From JBHENW01 sp046261875 (lineage in GTDB: Bacteria; Acidobacteriota; Thermoanaerobaculia; UBA5066; Gp7-AA6), in assembly GCA_046261875.1 (NCBI GenBank), contig JBHENW010000015.1, positions 1 to 17,212 on the forward strand: a stretch of DNA of 17,212 bases, in the 5' to 3' direction. The notes beneath the pieces were generated by a model. It made no database searches and was not told the origin of the DNA. It was given only the letters and a program-made list of their open reading frames with translations. A program made the position numbers and the translations under genes. Of this stretch, positions 1-7,507 are shown in pieces. The stretch's first letter is position 1, and every line of letters starts with the position of its first letter.

Positions 1-732
1 TGGCCGGAGATGACGTTGCCCTCGCCGGGCGTCGGACGCCCCGATCACGTTCCCAGGGAATTGGCCACGCTGATCCCGACGGAGGATCCGGCGAAACCGG
101 CCGTGCCGGCCGCGGAAACGCCGATGGAGATGCCCTGCACCGTGTTGCCGCCGCCGAGGAGGAACACGCCGGGCCTGTTGTTGCCGGCGATGACATTGCG
201 GTCGGACGTCGCGGACCCGCCGATTACGTTGCCCGAAGAGGTCGCCTGGACTGCGATACCGGTGGAGTTGCCCAGGTCGATCGTTCCCGTCGGATCCACG
301 CCGATGTAATTCCGGAGAATGGCGTACCGCCGTTGGTCTCCAGCCAGATGCCGGCGTTCGGAAACCGGTTGATCGCGAGACCCCGCACGGTGCTCGCCCC
401 GGCACTGATGCGGAGGCGGAGGCCCACTCCGGGCGAGCCGACCAGCTCGATCAACGGTTGGCCGGAAAGCCTGGCTGCGTCGTGCCGTCGATCGTGACCG
501 GGCTGCTGATGGTGGGCAGAACCGTGACGGGAGTGATGGAGTGCGGACCCCCTCCTGGGATCGCGAAATGGATCGCATCCGGCCCGCCGGCGGCGTTCGC
601 GTCGAGGATCGCCTGCCGGAGCGAGCCGGCGCCGGTGTCCGCGGTGTTCGTCACGGTGAAGGTCGTCGCAGCCAGGGAACCGGAAAAGAAGAGAGCGGCA
701 AGCGCGAAAGCGGCCGGGAAGGATCCCTTCAT
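1..732 (-). pseudogene. Secreted parallel beta-helix repeat protein, frame-disrupted, partial
   Basis: The start at 732 has a strong Shine-Dalgarno site (AGGAGG, 744-739). The first ~90 residues show a Sec signal peptide (MKGSFPAAFALAALFFSGSLAA) and then TVTNTADTGAGSLRQAI, the N-terminal signature of CSLREL-like secreted beta-helix proteins. This frame stops at 451, but the homologous sequence continues in another frame from about 470 (PLIELVGS, STVRGLAINRF) and in a third from about 330 (NYIGVDPTGT, GNVIGGSATSDRNVIAGNN). That frame hits a TGA near 45, although repeat motifs (GNVIG, then GEGNVISG) go on in alternating frames to the edge. At least four frame changes therefore fall within 730 bases. 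The repeats are those of right-handed parallel beta-helix surface or secreted proteins; the ligand is unknown. It starts 57 bases after the heparinase-like gene and is probably in its operon. It could be a decayed gene or an intact gene hit by indel errors at a contig end. The C-terminus lies outside the window. Confidence 0.8.
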
Positions 733-738
733 GGCGAT

Positions 739-744
739 CCTCCT
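739..744 (-). promoter_or_regulatory. Shine-Dalgarno site of the beta-helix gene
   Basis: AGGAGG reads on the minus strand six bases before the ATG at 732. It fixes the start of the frame-disrupted beta-helix gene and is one of only two textbook ribosome binding sites seen in the window. Confidence 0.75.
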
Positions 745-788
745 GCTCGGAGGCGATCTTCTGAGACGGCGTCCCCGACGGCGCGGGA

Positions 789-2651
789 TTATCTCTCATC
801 CGCGGGACCGGTCGAGGATCCCGCGCGGGTGGGCCGCGGAACGATCGCGCACCGCAGGCTCGGCCCCGCCGCTTCCGTGCACGCCGCGTCCAAAAGGCCG
901 TTGCGGGACGGCTCGGCGAGACCGAGCCGGACGAAGGACGAGCTTTCCGAGGCCGCCTCGAAGACCTGCGCGCTGCCGTCCGCGTGCCCGACGACCGCGC
1001 GGCGGCGGGAGACGGCGATGTCCGTCGGGTGCTCTCCGTCGGTGAGCAGGAGCGGAAAGTACTGGCGCACGGCGCCGACGCGGCCCTCGACGGTATCCGT
1101 GATCTCGATGCGGGAAGGTGAGACGGTGAGGTCCTGACGTACGGCTCCCGCGCCGCCGCGGAGCCCTCCGGAGTACTCCACGGCGAGCTCCACGCGCCCG
1201 GGGGACTCGCGCACGATCCGGACGCGCGCCTCGCGCGGGAGGTCGCCGGAGTGCGCCGCGAGACTGTGCCAGGCGCCGTCCCCTGCACGCCACGCCGGGC
1301 CGATCGCCAGGGAGACGGTCGGCCGGGGCGTCGCCTCGTACACGCTCGCGGAGGAGACGCCGTCGGAGACGCTGACCTGCGGCGCGACGCCGCGGTGATG
1401 GATCCGCAGGATGCCGGTGGGATTGAACTGGGGGTCGGCGCGGGTGTCGATCTCCACGTACATCCCTCCCGCGTTCGCGAAGACCTTGTGGAAGGCGGGC
1501 TGGAGCGCGAAGGCGAAGCCGCCGACCTCCGCGGGGCAGGGGCGCTCCGGAACGGACTCGTCCGCGTGAAGGGCGGCAATCCCGAGGAGCGCCGCCGTCA
1601 AGAGGTTGTACTGCGAGTGGAAGGAATAGCTCTCGTAGCCATGCCGCCGTCGAGGATCGAAGCGGTTCTTCACGATCCAGAGGTCGCCCGATGGGCGCAC
1701 CCAGCGCGCGACCGACTCGACGGCGAGCCGGGCGGACCTGCGGAAGACTCCGGCGCTCTCGCGGTCCCCGGCGGCGGCGAGGCGGCTTGCGAAGATCTCG
1801 CAGATGGCCGCATGCACCGCCTCGTTCCACTGGTGGTGGCCGCTGCGCCCCCCGCACGGGGTCTCGCCCCGGGAAGACTGCAGGAAGAGGGACGTCCAGG
1901 CCCCTCGCTCCATGAGGTCTTCCAGCGGCGAACGGTGAGCTCCCGCGTAACCGTGGGCCAGGAGCAGGAGCACGTGGAACCGCGCGAACGCATCGTAGGC
2001 CATGGGATCCCCCGGGTCCCGATACAGGCCGTGCTCCGTGAACTTCTCCATGTGCCGCGCCAGCGACGCCTCGATCCACTCCGTCGTCCGGGCGAGACCG
2101 GCACGGCAGCGCATCCACTCGCCGCTCACGGCCACGAGGTTCCAGTTGTGCAGGGTCTCCGCTCCCGGTTGGAAGATGTAGGTCCTCGCCGGGTCGATCG
2201 CACGGAGCCGGCGCCGCCAGAGAGCGTGGCGGAATCGGGAGACGCGGCCGGTGAGCCGTTCGAGCGCCTGCAGCAGAAGCGCGGTGTAGAAGTCCGCATG
2301 GCCGTCGGCGGCCCGTCCCGCGGCGAGGCTGTCCGTCGCCGCGTCCATCGCCTTCACGCACGCCGGGAGGAGGCGGCGGTTCTGGCCGCTCGCGCAGAGG
2401 ATCGCCGCGGCGCAGGCGAAAGCGGGAGTCGCGTACTGCTTCTCGACCCCTTCATAGGGATCGATAATGGAACCGCGCGGGCCCTGGAAGGCCGCGAAGT
2501 GCCGCGCGATCCCGTCCGCCAGGGCGAGGTATTCCCGGCGCGGCAGGCCGGGAGCGGGCGGCGGGAGAGGCGCCGCCTGTCCACGGAAGGCTTCGACTCG
2601 GGACCGCAGGGGATAGGAGCCGTAGTGCTCGGCGGGATCCCCGGAGGGCAT
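789..2651 (-). CDS. Heparinase II/III-like (polysaccharide lyase-fold) protein
   Basis: 620 residues. The frame is open much further upstream, but ATG 2651 is the likely start because it overlaps the TGA of the glycosyltransferase gene (TGATG), and upstream codons lie wholly inside that gene. Residues ~35-365 are helix-rich with aromatic/histidine clusters: HNWN (168-171), HHQWNEA (272-278) and YESYSFHSQYN (339-349). From ~370 on the protein is beta-rich (FNPTGILRIHHRG, then IEITDTVEG). An alpha-toroid followed by a beta-sandwich is the architecture of heparinase II/III and alginate-lyase-like enzymes, which cleave uronic-acid polysaccharides by beta-elimination. I see no signal peptide, so an intracellular role or an unusual export route is possible. 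Its position between a glycosyltransferase and a beta-helix protein suggests polysaccharide turnover or modification. The family call rests on fold-like features and a few motifs; catalytic residues cannot be assigned with certainty. Confidence 0.7.
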   Translation of the reverse strand: MPSGDPAEHYGSYPLRSRVEAFRGQAAPLPPPAPGLPRREYLALADGIARHFAAFQGPRGSIIDPYEGVEKQYATPAFACAAAILCASGQNRRLLPACVKAMDAATDSLAAGRAADGHADFYTALLLQALERLTGRVSRFRHALWRRRLRAIDPARTYIFQPGAETLHNWNLVAVSGEWMRCRAGLARTTEWIEASLARHMEKFTEHGLYRDPGDPMAYDAFARFHVLLLLAHGYAGAHRSPLEDLMERGAWTSLFLQSSRGETPCGGRSGHHQWNEAVHAAICEIFASRLAAAGDRESAGVFRRSARLAVESVARWVRPSGDLWIVKNRFDPRRRHGYESYSFHSQYNLLTAALLGIAALHADESVPERPCPAEVGGFAFALQPAFHKVFANAGGMYVEIDTRADPQFNPTGILRIHHRGVAPQVSVSDGVSSASVYEATPRPTVSLAIGPAWRAGDGAWHSLAAHSGDLPREARVRIVRESPGRVELAVEYSGGLRGGAGAVRQDLTVSPSRIEITDTVEGRVGAVRQYFPLLLTDGEHPTDIAVSRRRAVVGHADGSAQVFEAASESSSFVRLGLAEPSRNGLLDAACTEAAGPSLRCAIVPRPTRAGSSTGPADER

Positions 2652-3826
2652 CAAGCGGCGGAGTCGGGCCGCAGCCGGGAGTCGAGCATTTCCGCGATGA
2701 CTCGCCCGACCGCGCGCCCCCACGCGTCCCAGTTCAAACGATCCTCGAAAGCATCGCGGGCCGACCGGACGAGCCTTCGGTAGCGCCCCGGGTCCGCGTA
2801 GAGCTCCCGGATGACTTCCGCGTACTCTCCCCCGCGAGCACTCGGCGAGAGCAGGACTCCGTTCGCGCCGGGTCGCACGGCCCCGGACACTCCTCCGGTA
2901 TCCGTCGCGATGACCGGCAGTCCGAAGGCGCTGGCTTCGCAGAAGACGATGCCGAAACATTCGCTTCGCGTGGGGAGCAGGAGAAAGTCGGACGTCGAGA
3001 GGAGATCCGCCAGCGCCTGCCGCTGCACGGCGTCCCCCTTGTCGAGGAAAGGAATCGTTTTCATCCGCTCGTGCGAGAGACCGGGCGGCGGAACGCTGCC
3101 GCACACCGTCAGGTGCGCCTGGACGCCCAGCGACTCGAGCGCGAGGAGCGTTTCGAACGCGATCTCTCCCCCCTTGCGTTCCCAGTCCACGCCCAAAAAG
3201 AGCAGCCGACACTCCCCCGACTCCTTCCGGGCGAGGACCCTCTCTCGCGGCGGGATCTCGTCCAGATTCGCGCCGTACGGGATGACGTGGATCTTCGAGC
3301 CGTCGGCCCCGTAATCCGCTCGGGCCGACCGCGCGGCCCATTCCGAGGGGTACAAGAGCAGGCTCGCTTTGCGGATGGCCAGGCCTTCGATCCGGTCGCC
3401 TTCCCGGACCGACGCGGACACCAGGTTCGAGAGGTAGGGGTAATACCCGTTCATCAGGCGGAAGGTCGTACCGGACAGGTACACGATGGGGATCGCGGTC
3501 CGGAGGTAGGCCACGTCGGTCGAGGCGGAGGCCGCGAAGATCACGTCGAATGCTTCACGGTCGAGACGGCGTTGGATGATCTGCGCGTACCGCCGCGCCA
3601 GAACCACGCTGTGCGTGAAGTCGTAACCTTTCCGGAAGACCCGTCGGGAGGCCCGGTCGACGGCTCTCCCGGCCGCATCGAGACGGGACCGGACGGGTCC
3701 GAGGAAGCGCACATCCCCGCAGTGTTTCTCCAGAGCCGCCGCCATGTAGTGGTTGATACCCGACCACGAGCGCCGGTCCGTGGGATCGTCCGGGGTCACG
3801 AACGCGATTTTCGGCCGACGGTTCAT
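2651..3826 (-). CDS. Glycosyltransferase family 4 (GT-B fold)
   Basis: 391 residues, starting MNRRPKIAFVTPDD at ATG 3826 with a weak GGGAG about 5 bases upstream. The N-terminal half is a Rossmann-like acceptor domain. The C-terminal half carries the donor-site features of retaining GT4 enzymes: VDWERKGGE (213-221), the EX7E motif at 289-297 (ECFGIVFCE), and GLPVIATDTGGVSGAV just after. Such enzymes move a sugar from a nucleotide-sugar donor to a growing glycan, lipid or protein in the cytoplasm or at the inner face of the membrane; donor and acceptor cannot be read from sequence. No membrane segment is evident. It overlaps the heparinase-like gene by one base (TGATG), implying translational coupling, and follows the Asp-box gene by 96 bases, so it may share that transcript. 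Confidence 0.9.
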   Translation of the reverse strand: MNRRPKIAFVTPDDPTDRRSWSGINHYMAAALEKHCGDVRFLGPVRSRLDAAGRAVDRASRRVFRKGYDFTHSVVLARRYAQIIQRRLDREAFDVIFAASASTDVAYLRTAIPIVYLSGTTFRLMNGYYPYLSNLVSASVREGDRIEGLAIRKASLLLYPSEWAARSARADYGADGSKIHVIPYGANLDEIPPRERVLARKESGECRLLFLGVDWERKGGEIAFETLLALESLGVQAHLTVCGSVPPPGLSHERMKTIPFLDKGDAVQRQALADLLSTSDFLLLPTRSECFGIVFCEASAFGLPVIATDTGGVSGAVRPGANGVLLSPSARGGEYAEVIRELYADPGRYRRLVRSARDAFEDRLNWDAWGRAVGRVIAEMLDSRLRPDSAA

Positions 3827-3922
3827 GGGGCTCCCGAAGTCGCCGGCGCCTGCGGCAGCGCCGCACCGGATTCTCTCAAGACGGGCGTCGGAGAGGGGCG
3901 CGGGCGCGAAAGAGCCGGGTTG

Positions 3923-5671
3923 TTACGGCTCGAACAGAAAGAGGCCGTCGCCAGTGGTGCCGACGTAGATCCGGCCGCCGGGCACGGCGGCGGCGGTCGC
4001 CAGGGCGAGTCCGGGGCGCGGGCTCGTCACCGAGCGCTTCTTGCCCCCTTCCTCCCAGACGAGGGTGCCCCCGACGTCCTGGATGGAGCTGTAGGCGGCC
4101 ACGGACTCGGAAGCGCCGTCGAGGAAGACGCCGCCGGACAGGACGCCGCGGCGTCGGCCGCTCCAGCCATCGCCGTTCCAGCGGACGACCGCCCCGTCCG
4201 CCGTCTTGAGCTCGAGCACGGGCTGTCCCGAGGCGTCGAGCATGAGCTGCGCCCACGAGACCCGATCCGGAGACCCGGGAAGGGTAGCGAAGCGCGCCCC
4301 GTCCGCCGACGTGAAGACGCCCTCCGTCGTCACGAGGATCGGCCGGGAGAAGGGTGATCCGAAAAGGGCCACCGGCGCCCCGGGCGGGGGGCGTTCCGGA
4401 GAGCTCCAGCGCTCGCCGCCGTCGCGCGAGATACGCACGCCGCTCGAGCTCGCCAGCATGAGCGCCGTTTTCCCCTTCTCGTCGCGGAAGGCCGCGAGGG
4501 ACGCGGAAGGAGGGAGCGGATCCCGGGAAACGCGGCGGACCTTGAGTCCCTGGGCCTCCCACACGCCGCTCTCCTCGCCGCCGTAGGCGCGGAAGAAGAA
4601 GACGCGCGTGGGATCGTTGGGGTCCGCGACGAGATCGGCCACGCGGCCCTCCGCCAGCCCGGCGGAGCCGCGCCGCAGCGTCGTCCCCCCGTCGTCGGAG
4701 TAGAAGGCTCCTTCCCCTTCCGTTCCGACGAAGAGCCGCCCGGAGCGCGGATCGATTTCGAGCGCCGTGACCACGAGGCTCTCCCTGGAGACGCGGCTCC
4801 AGTTCTGGCCGCCGTCGAGCGAGCGGTGGAGCCCGCCGACGGTCCCCGCGTACACGACGCCCGACCGCGTCGGGTCGCGGCGTACGTTGTGGGAGCGCCG
4901 GTTCGTAAAGCCGCTCTTGAATCGTACCCAGTGGTCGCCGCCGTCCTCCGTCCGGTAGACCCAGCCGCAGGTGGAGACCCAGATGTCGGCCGGGTTCTTC
5001 CGGTCCAGGTCCCAGGAATAGACGCTCGCGTCGAGGACCATCCCCTCGGCGATCCGCTTCCAGGTCGCGCCGCCGTCGCGGGTGCGGAACGCCTGACGCC
5101 ACGTGCCGGCATAGAGGATTCGCGGGTCTCGGAAATCGAAAACGAGCGACTCCACCTGGTAGAGCCCCTCCGTTCCCTCCCCCGTCGGCGTCCAGGTGCT
5201 GCCGCCGTCGCGAGAGAGGCGCACGCCGTCGTCGCCGCCCACCGCCAGCAGCGGAGGATCTCCGGGGGCGAGCGCGAGGGCGCGCGTGGCGACGCTCGTC
5301 TTCCAGCGAGCGAGAACCGTCCAGTTGGCCCCGCGGTCGTCGCTTCGCGCGACGAGGCCGCCGGCGTACTGTCCCGCGAGCGAGGCCCAGAGCCGGTCGG
5401 CCACCCGCGGGTCCGCGATCAACCCCGTGACGATGTAGCCGGGAAAAGCGGGTCCCTGCCGCAGAGATTCCCAGCTCTCTCCGCCGTCCGCGGAGGCGTA
5501 GAAATTGCCGCGGGAGGTCCCGCAGTAGAGCGTTCCGGCCCGGAAAGGATCCACGGCGAAGACCCGCACCTCGGCTCCCCAGACGGGAAGGCGCCACCAG
5601 GTCGCGGCGTCCAGACCAGGAGACATCGCGGCGAGAAGCGCGGCGAAAAAGAGAGGGCGGAGGGCTCTCAT
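3923..5671 (-). CDS. Secreted Asp-box (BNR) beta-propeller protein
   Basis: 582 residues. A Sec signal peptide (MRALRPLFFAALLAAMSPGLDA) precedes the mature start near residue 23. Asp boxes of the form S/T-x-D-x-G-x-x-W occur at about 60, 110, 153, 197, 241 and 284, with a degenerate one at 325 (SDDGGTTL) and another near 415 (SRDGGERW). The spacing of ~43-44 residues is one blade each, as in sialidase-like, sortilin/Vps10 and Ycf48/HCF136-like propellers. Each blade also repeats a hydrophobic 'D-P-x-x-x-x-x-Y/W-A-G-T' strand. No sialidase arginine triad is recognisable, so enzymatic activity should not be assumed; a binding or assembly role is as likely. The ATG at 5671 overlaps the xdhC stop (ATGA), so it is translated with a molybdoenzyme maturation factor, which is an odd pairing. 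Confidence 0.88.
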   Translation of the reverse strand: MRALRPLFFAALLAAMSPGLDAATWWRLPVWGAEVRVFAVDPFRAGTLYCGTSRGNFYASADGGESWESLRQGPAFPGYIVTGLIADPRVADRLWASLAGQYAGGLVARSDDRGANWTVLARWKTSVATRALALAPGDPPLLAVGGDDGVRLSRDGGSTWTPTGEGTEGLYQVESLVFDFRDPRILYAGTWRQAFRTRDGGATWKRIAEGMVLDASVYSWDLDRKNPADIWVSTCGWVYRTEDGGDHWVRFKSGFTNRRSHNVRRDPTRSGVVYAGTVGGLHRSLDGGQNWSRVSRESLVVTALEIDPRSGRLFVGTEGEGAFYSDDGGTTLRRGSAGLAEGRVADLVADPNDPTRVFFFRAYGGEESGVWEAQGLKVRRVSRDPLPPSASLAAFRDEKGKTALMLASSSGVRISRDGGERWSSPERPPPGAPVALFGSPFSRPILVTTEGVFTSADGARFATLPGSPDRVSWAQLMLDASGQPVLELKTADGAVVRWNGDGWSGRRRGVLSGGVFLDGASESVAAYSSIQDVGGTLVWEEGGKKRSVTSPRPGLALATAAAVPGGRIYVGTTGDGLFLFEP

Positions 5672-6531
5672 CGCGTCTCGATCCGCATGGGCTCCGCCGC
5701 TGCCGCGCGGTCCACCCCGCGCAACACCGACGTCACCTCGGCCATGACGGACACCGCGATCTCCTCGGGCGTGACCGCGCCGATCGCGAGCCCAATGGGG
5801 CCATGGATCCGCCGGATGGAGTCCTCGGAGACACCTTCGGCGCGGAGGCGCTCGAAGACTCCCCGCACCTTCCGCTCGGAGCCGATGAGCCCCAGATAGC
5901 GGGTCGCGGGGGATCCGCCGGCGAGCCAGGGGCGAAGCGCCGCCAGGTCCGTCTCCCAGCAGCGCGTCACGACCGCGACGTACAGGTCCCGTCCCGCCGG
6001 TAGGCGTTCGCGGGGTATCTCGTAGTCACGGTTCGTCTGCAACACGGTGACTCCGTCGGGATAACGCTCCGGGCGGGCGTACTCCCCGCGGTCATCCCCT
6101 ACCAGCACCTTGTAGCCCATCGTCCCGGCGAGTCGTGCAAGGGCGAGGCCCACGTGTCCGCCGCCGAGGATGACGAGGGCGGGCGCGGCGCGCAGCAGCT
6201 CGACGGCGACGCGGGCGGAGCCGCCGCAGATCATGTTGGTGGGCTCCCGCGGAGTCTCGGACTGGATCTCGCGCTCGAAGAAGTCGTACCACTTGAGCAG
6301 CCTCGCCGGCCCCCCCTCGCGGAAAAGGGCTGCGGCGTCGGCGATGACGAGCGCCTCGAAAGGGCCGCCGCCGATGGTGCCGCGGAAGCTGCCGTCCTCG
6401 AAGATCAGGAACCGGCGTCCGACGCGGGAAGGGCCGGAGCCCCGGCATTCGACGACGGAGGCCAGGGCAACGCGGCCCCGGGTCTCCAGAGCCTCGACCA
6501 CTTCACGGAAGAACCTGTCGTCGGAGCTCAT
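5668..6531 (-). CDS. xdhC: XdhC/CoxI family molybdenum-hydroxylase maturation factor
   Basis: 287 residues from ATG 6531. An in-frame ATG at 6543 is also possible, but it lies within a TAAAAT hexamer that would serve as the -10 of a leaderless transcript starting at 6531. The N-terminal XdhC_CoxI domain runs over ~5-110, with SRVGRR, TIGGGPFEA (52-60) and the ICGG segment (101-104). A Rossmann XdhC_C domain follows, with VILGGGHVG (120-128) and the closing signature HGPIGLAIGAVTPEEIAVSVMAE (split at 243-265). Family members bind molybdenum cofactor, promote its sulfuration and insert it into xanthine dehydrogenase or CO dehydrogenase-type enzymes. The usual histidine-containing 'TRGH..D' stretch here reads TRCWETD (189-195). 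No hydroxylase subunits are nearby; moeA lies 1.4 kb away. It is divergent from galU with 70 bases between starts. Confidence 0.9.
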   Translation of the reverse strand: MSSDDRFFREVVEALETRGRVALASVVECRGSGPSRVGRRFLIFEDGSFRGTIGGGPFEALVIADAAALFREGGPARLLKWYDFFEREIQSETPREPTNMICGGSARVAVELLRAAPALVILGGGHVGLALARLAGTMGYKVLVGDDRGEYARPERYPDGVTVLQTNRDYEIPRERLPAGRDLYVAVVTRCWETDLAALRPWLAGGSPATRYLGLIGSERKVRGVFERLRAEGVSEDSIRRIHGPIGLAIGAVTPEEIAVSVMAEVTSVLRGVDRAAAAEPMRIETR

Positions 6532-6541
6532 CGAATTCACC

Positions 6542-6547
6542 ATTTTA
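6542..6547 (-). promoter_or_regulatory. Candidate -10 element (leaderless) for xdhC
   Basis: TAAAAT lies ten bases before ATG 6531 on the minus strand. Transcription starting 7-10 bases downstream would begin at or next to the start codon. No Shine-Dalgarno site and no -35 resembling TTGACA are seen. Inferred from position and from the same arrangement at neighbouring genes. Confidence 0.45.
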
Positions 6548-6587
6548 CCGTCGGTCGGTGCCAGACGCGCGCGATCTCCCGGTCGGT

Positions 6588-6593
6588 TAGGAT
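6588..6593 (+). promoter_or_regulatory. Candidate -10 element (leaderless) for galU
   Basis: TAGGAT lies eight bases before the galU ATG at 6602. There is no Shine-Dalgarno site between them (GCGCCGGC), so a leaderless transcript is the simplest reading. No clear -35 is seen. Confidence 0.45.
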
Positions 6594-6601
6594 GCGCCGG
6601 C

Positions 6602-7483
6602 ATGAAACGCGTGCGCGTGGCGGTGTTTCCGGCCGCCGGCCTGGGCACCCGGTTTCTTCCGGCGACGAAGGCGCAGCCCAAGGAAATGCTGCCCCTCGTC
6701 GATCGCCCCCTCGTGCAGTACGTGGCCGAGGAGGCGCGCGCGGCCGGGATCGAGCGGATCGTCATCGTCACGGGCCGGGGAAAGAACGCGATCGAGGACC
6801 ATTTCGACACGTCCTTCGAGCTCGAGCGGATGCTCGAGGATCGCGGCAAACAGGACCTGCTCGAGCTCGTCCGGGAGGTCTCCGAGCTCATCCCGATCTC
6901 CTACGTCCGCCAGAAGGTCGCCTTGGGCCTCGGCCACGCCGTCCTGCAGGCGCGGGACCTCGTCGGGGACGAGTCGTTTGCCGTCATGCTCGGAGACGAC
7001 ATCGTCGACTCCGCCGTACCGTGCATCGGCCAGATGATGGAACTGCACGAGCGACGCGGAAATCCGGTCATTGCCCTCCAGGAGGTGCCCCACGAGGAAA
7101 CGCGCCACTACGGAATCGTGGCCGGGCGTCCCGTTCCCGGCGAGGACCGCGTGATCGAGATAACGGACATGGTGGAGAAGCCCTCTCCGGACCGGGCGCC
7201 TTCGAACCTCGCGATCATCGGCCGCTACATCCTTCCGGCGGCGATCTTCCCGATACTCGAGCAGACCGGGTCCGACACGGGGGGCGAGATCCAGCTCACC
7301 TCGGGGCTCAAGTCGTTGCTGGAGCGCGGGCCGGTGGACGGATACCGCTTCGAGGGGAAACGCTACGACGCCGGCGACAAGCTCGGGTTTCTGAAGGCGA
7401 CCGTGGAATTCGCGCTCAAGCGCGAGGACCTCGGGGGGCCGTTCCGGGAGTACCTGAAGGGACTGCGCGCGAGCGGCCTCTAG
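6602..7483 (+). CDS. galU: UTP--glucose-1-phosphate uridylyltransferase
   Basis: 293 residues, the usual size for bacterial GalU. The enzyme makes UDP-glucose from UTP and glucose 1-phosphate in the cytoplasm, feeding exopolysaccharide, LPS and glycolipid synthesis. The nucleotidyltransferase signature GLGTRFLPATKAQPKEM is at residues 13-29. MLGDDIVD supplies the metal-binding aspartates, MVEKP the sugar-phosphate-binding lysine, and SDTGGEIQLTSGL and KRYDAGDKLGFLKA complete the family pattern. The frame is open upstream, but ATG 6602 gives the canonical N-terminus (MKRVRVAVFPAAGLGTR) and follows the TAGGAT element. The gene stands alone: divergent from xdhC and convergent with the zinc-ribbon gene 21 bases downstream. 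UDP-glucose could serve the glycosyltransferase encoded at 2651-3826, but that link is inferred. Confidence 0.97.
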   Translation: MKRVRVAVFPAAGLGTRFLPATKAQPKEMLPLVDRPLVQYVAEEARAAGIERIVIVTGRGKNAIEDHFDTSFELERMLEDRGKQDLLELVREVSELIPISYVRQKVALGLGHAVLQARDLVGDESFAVMLGDDIVDSAVPCIGQMMELHERRGNPVIALQEVPHEETRHYGIVAGRPVPGEDRVIEITDMVEKPSPDRAPSNLAIIGRYILPAAIFPILEQTGSDTGGEIQLTSGLKSLLERGPVDGYRFEGKRYDAGDKLGFLKATVEFALKREDLGGPFREYLKGLRASGL

Positions 7484-7507
7484 GGACCGGCGAGCGGGCG
7501 GGTCCTA
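7481..7507. terminator. Imperfect inverted repeat containing both convergent stop codons
   Basis: TAGGGACC (7481-7488) pairs with GGTCCTA (7501-7507) around a 12-base G/C-rich loop; five pairs are contiguous and one base is bulged. The left arm begins with the galU TAG and the right arm ends with the TAG of the zinc-ribbon gene. There is no T-tract on either strand, so classical intrinsic termination is not supported. It may stabilise 3' ends or be chance. Confidence 0.3.

Noticed and set aside
224..1579. 451-residue minus-strand frame over the end of the heparinase-like gene and the beta-helix gene
   Set aside because: Only its last part (about 330-470) carries beta-helix sequence; the rest is a shadow of the heparinase-like gene. 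I treat the useful part as a shifted piece of the beta-helix gene.
1251..2783. 510-residue open frame on the plus strand
   Set aside because: It lies antisense to the heparinase-like gene, is Arg/Gly/Pro-rich with no recognisable motif, and arises because G+C-rich codons leave few stops in other frames.
2651..3341. Upstream extension of the heparinase-like frame to 3341
   Set aside because: These 230 codons lie inside the glycosyltransferase gene, are Arg/Gly-rich and lack the amino-acid pattern of the rest of the protein.
3071..4357. 428-residue open frame on the plus strand
   Set aside because: It crosses antisense to both the glycosyltransferase and the Asp-box gene and shows no family features.
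3923..5671. Sialidase or other glycosidase activity for the Asp-box protein
   Set aside because: Asp boxes are structural; I could not find the arginine triad or a nucleophile pair needed for sialidase activity.
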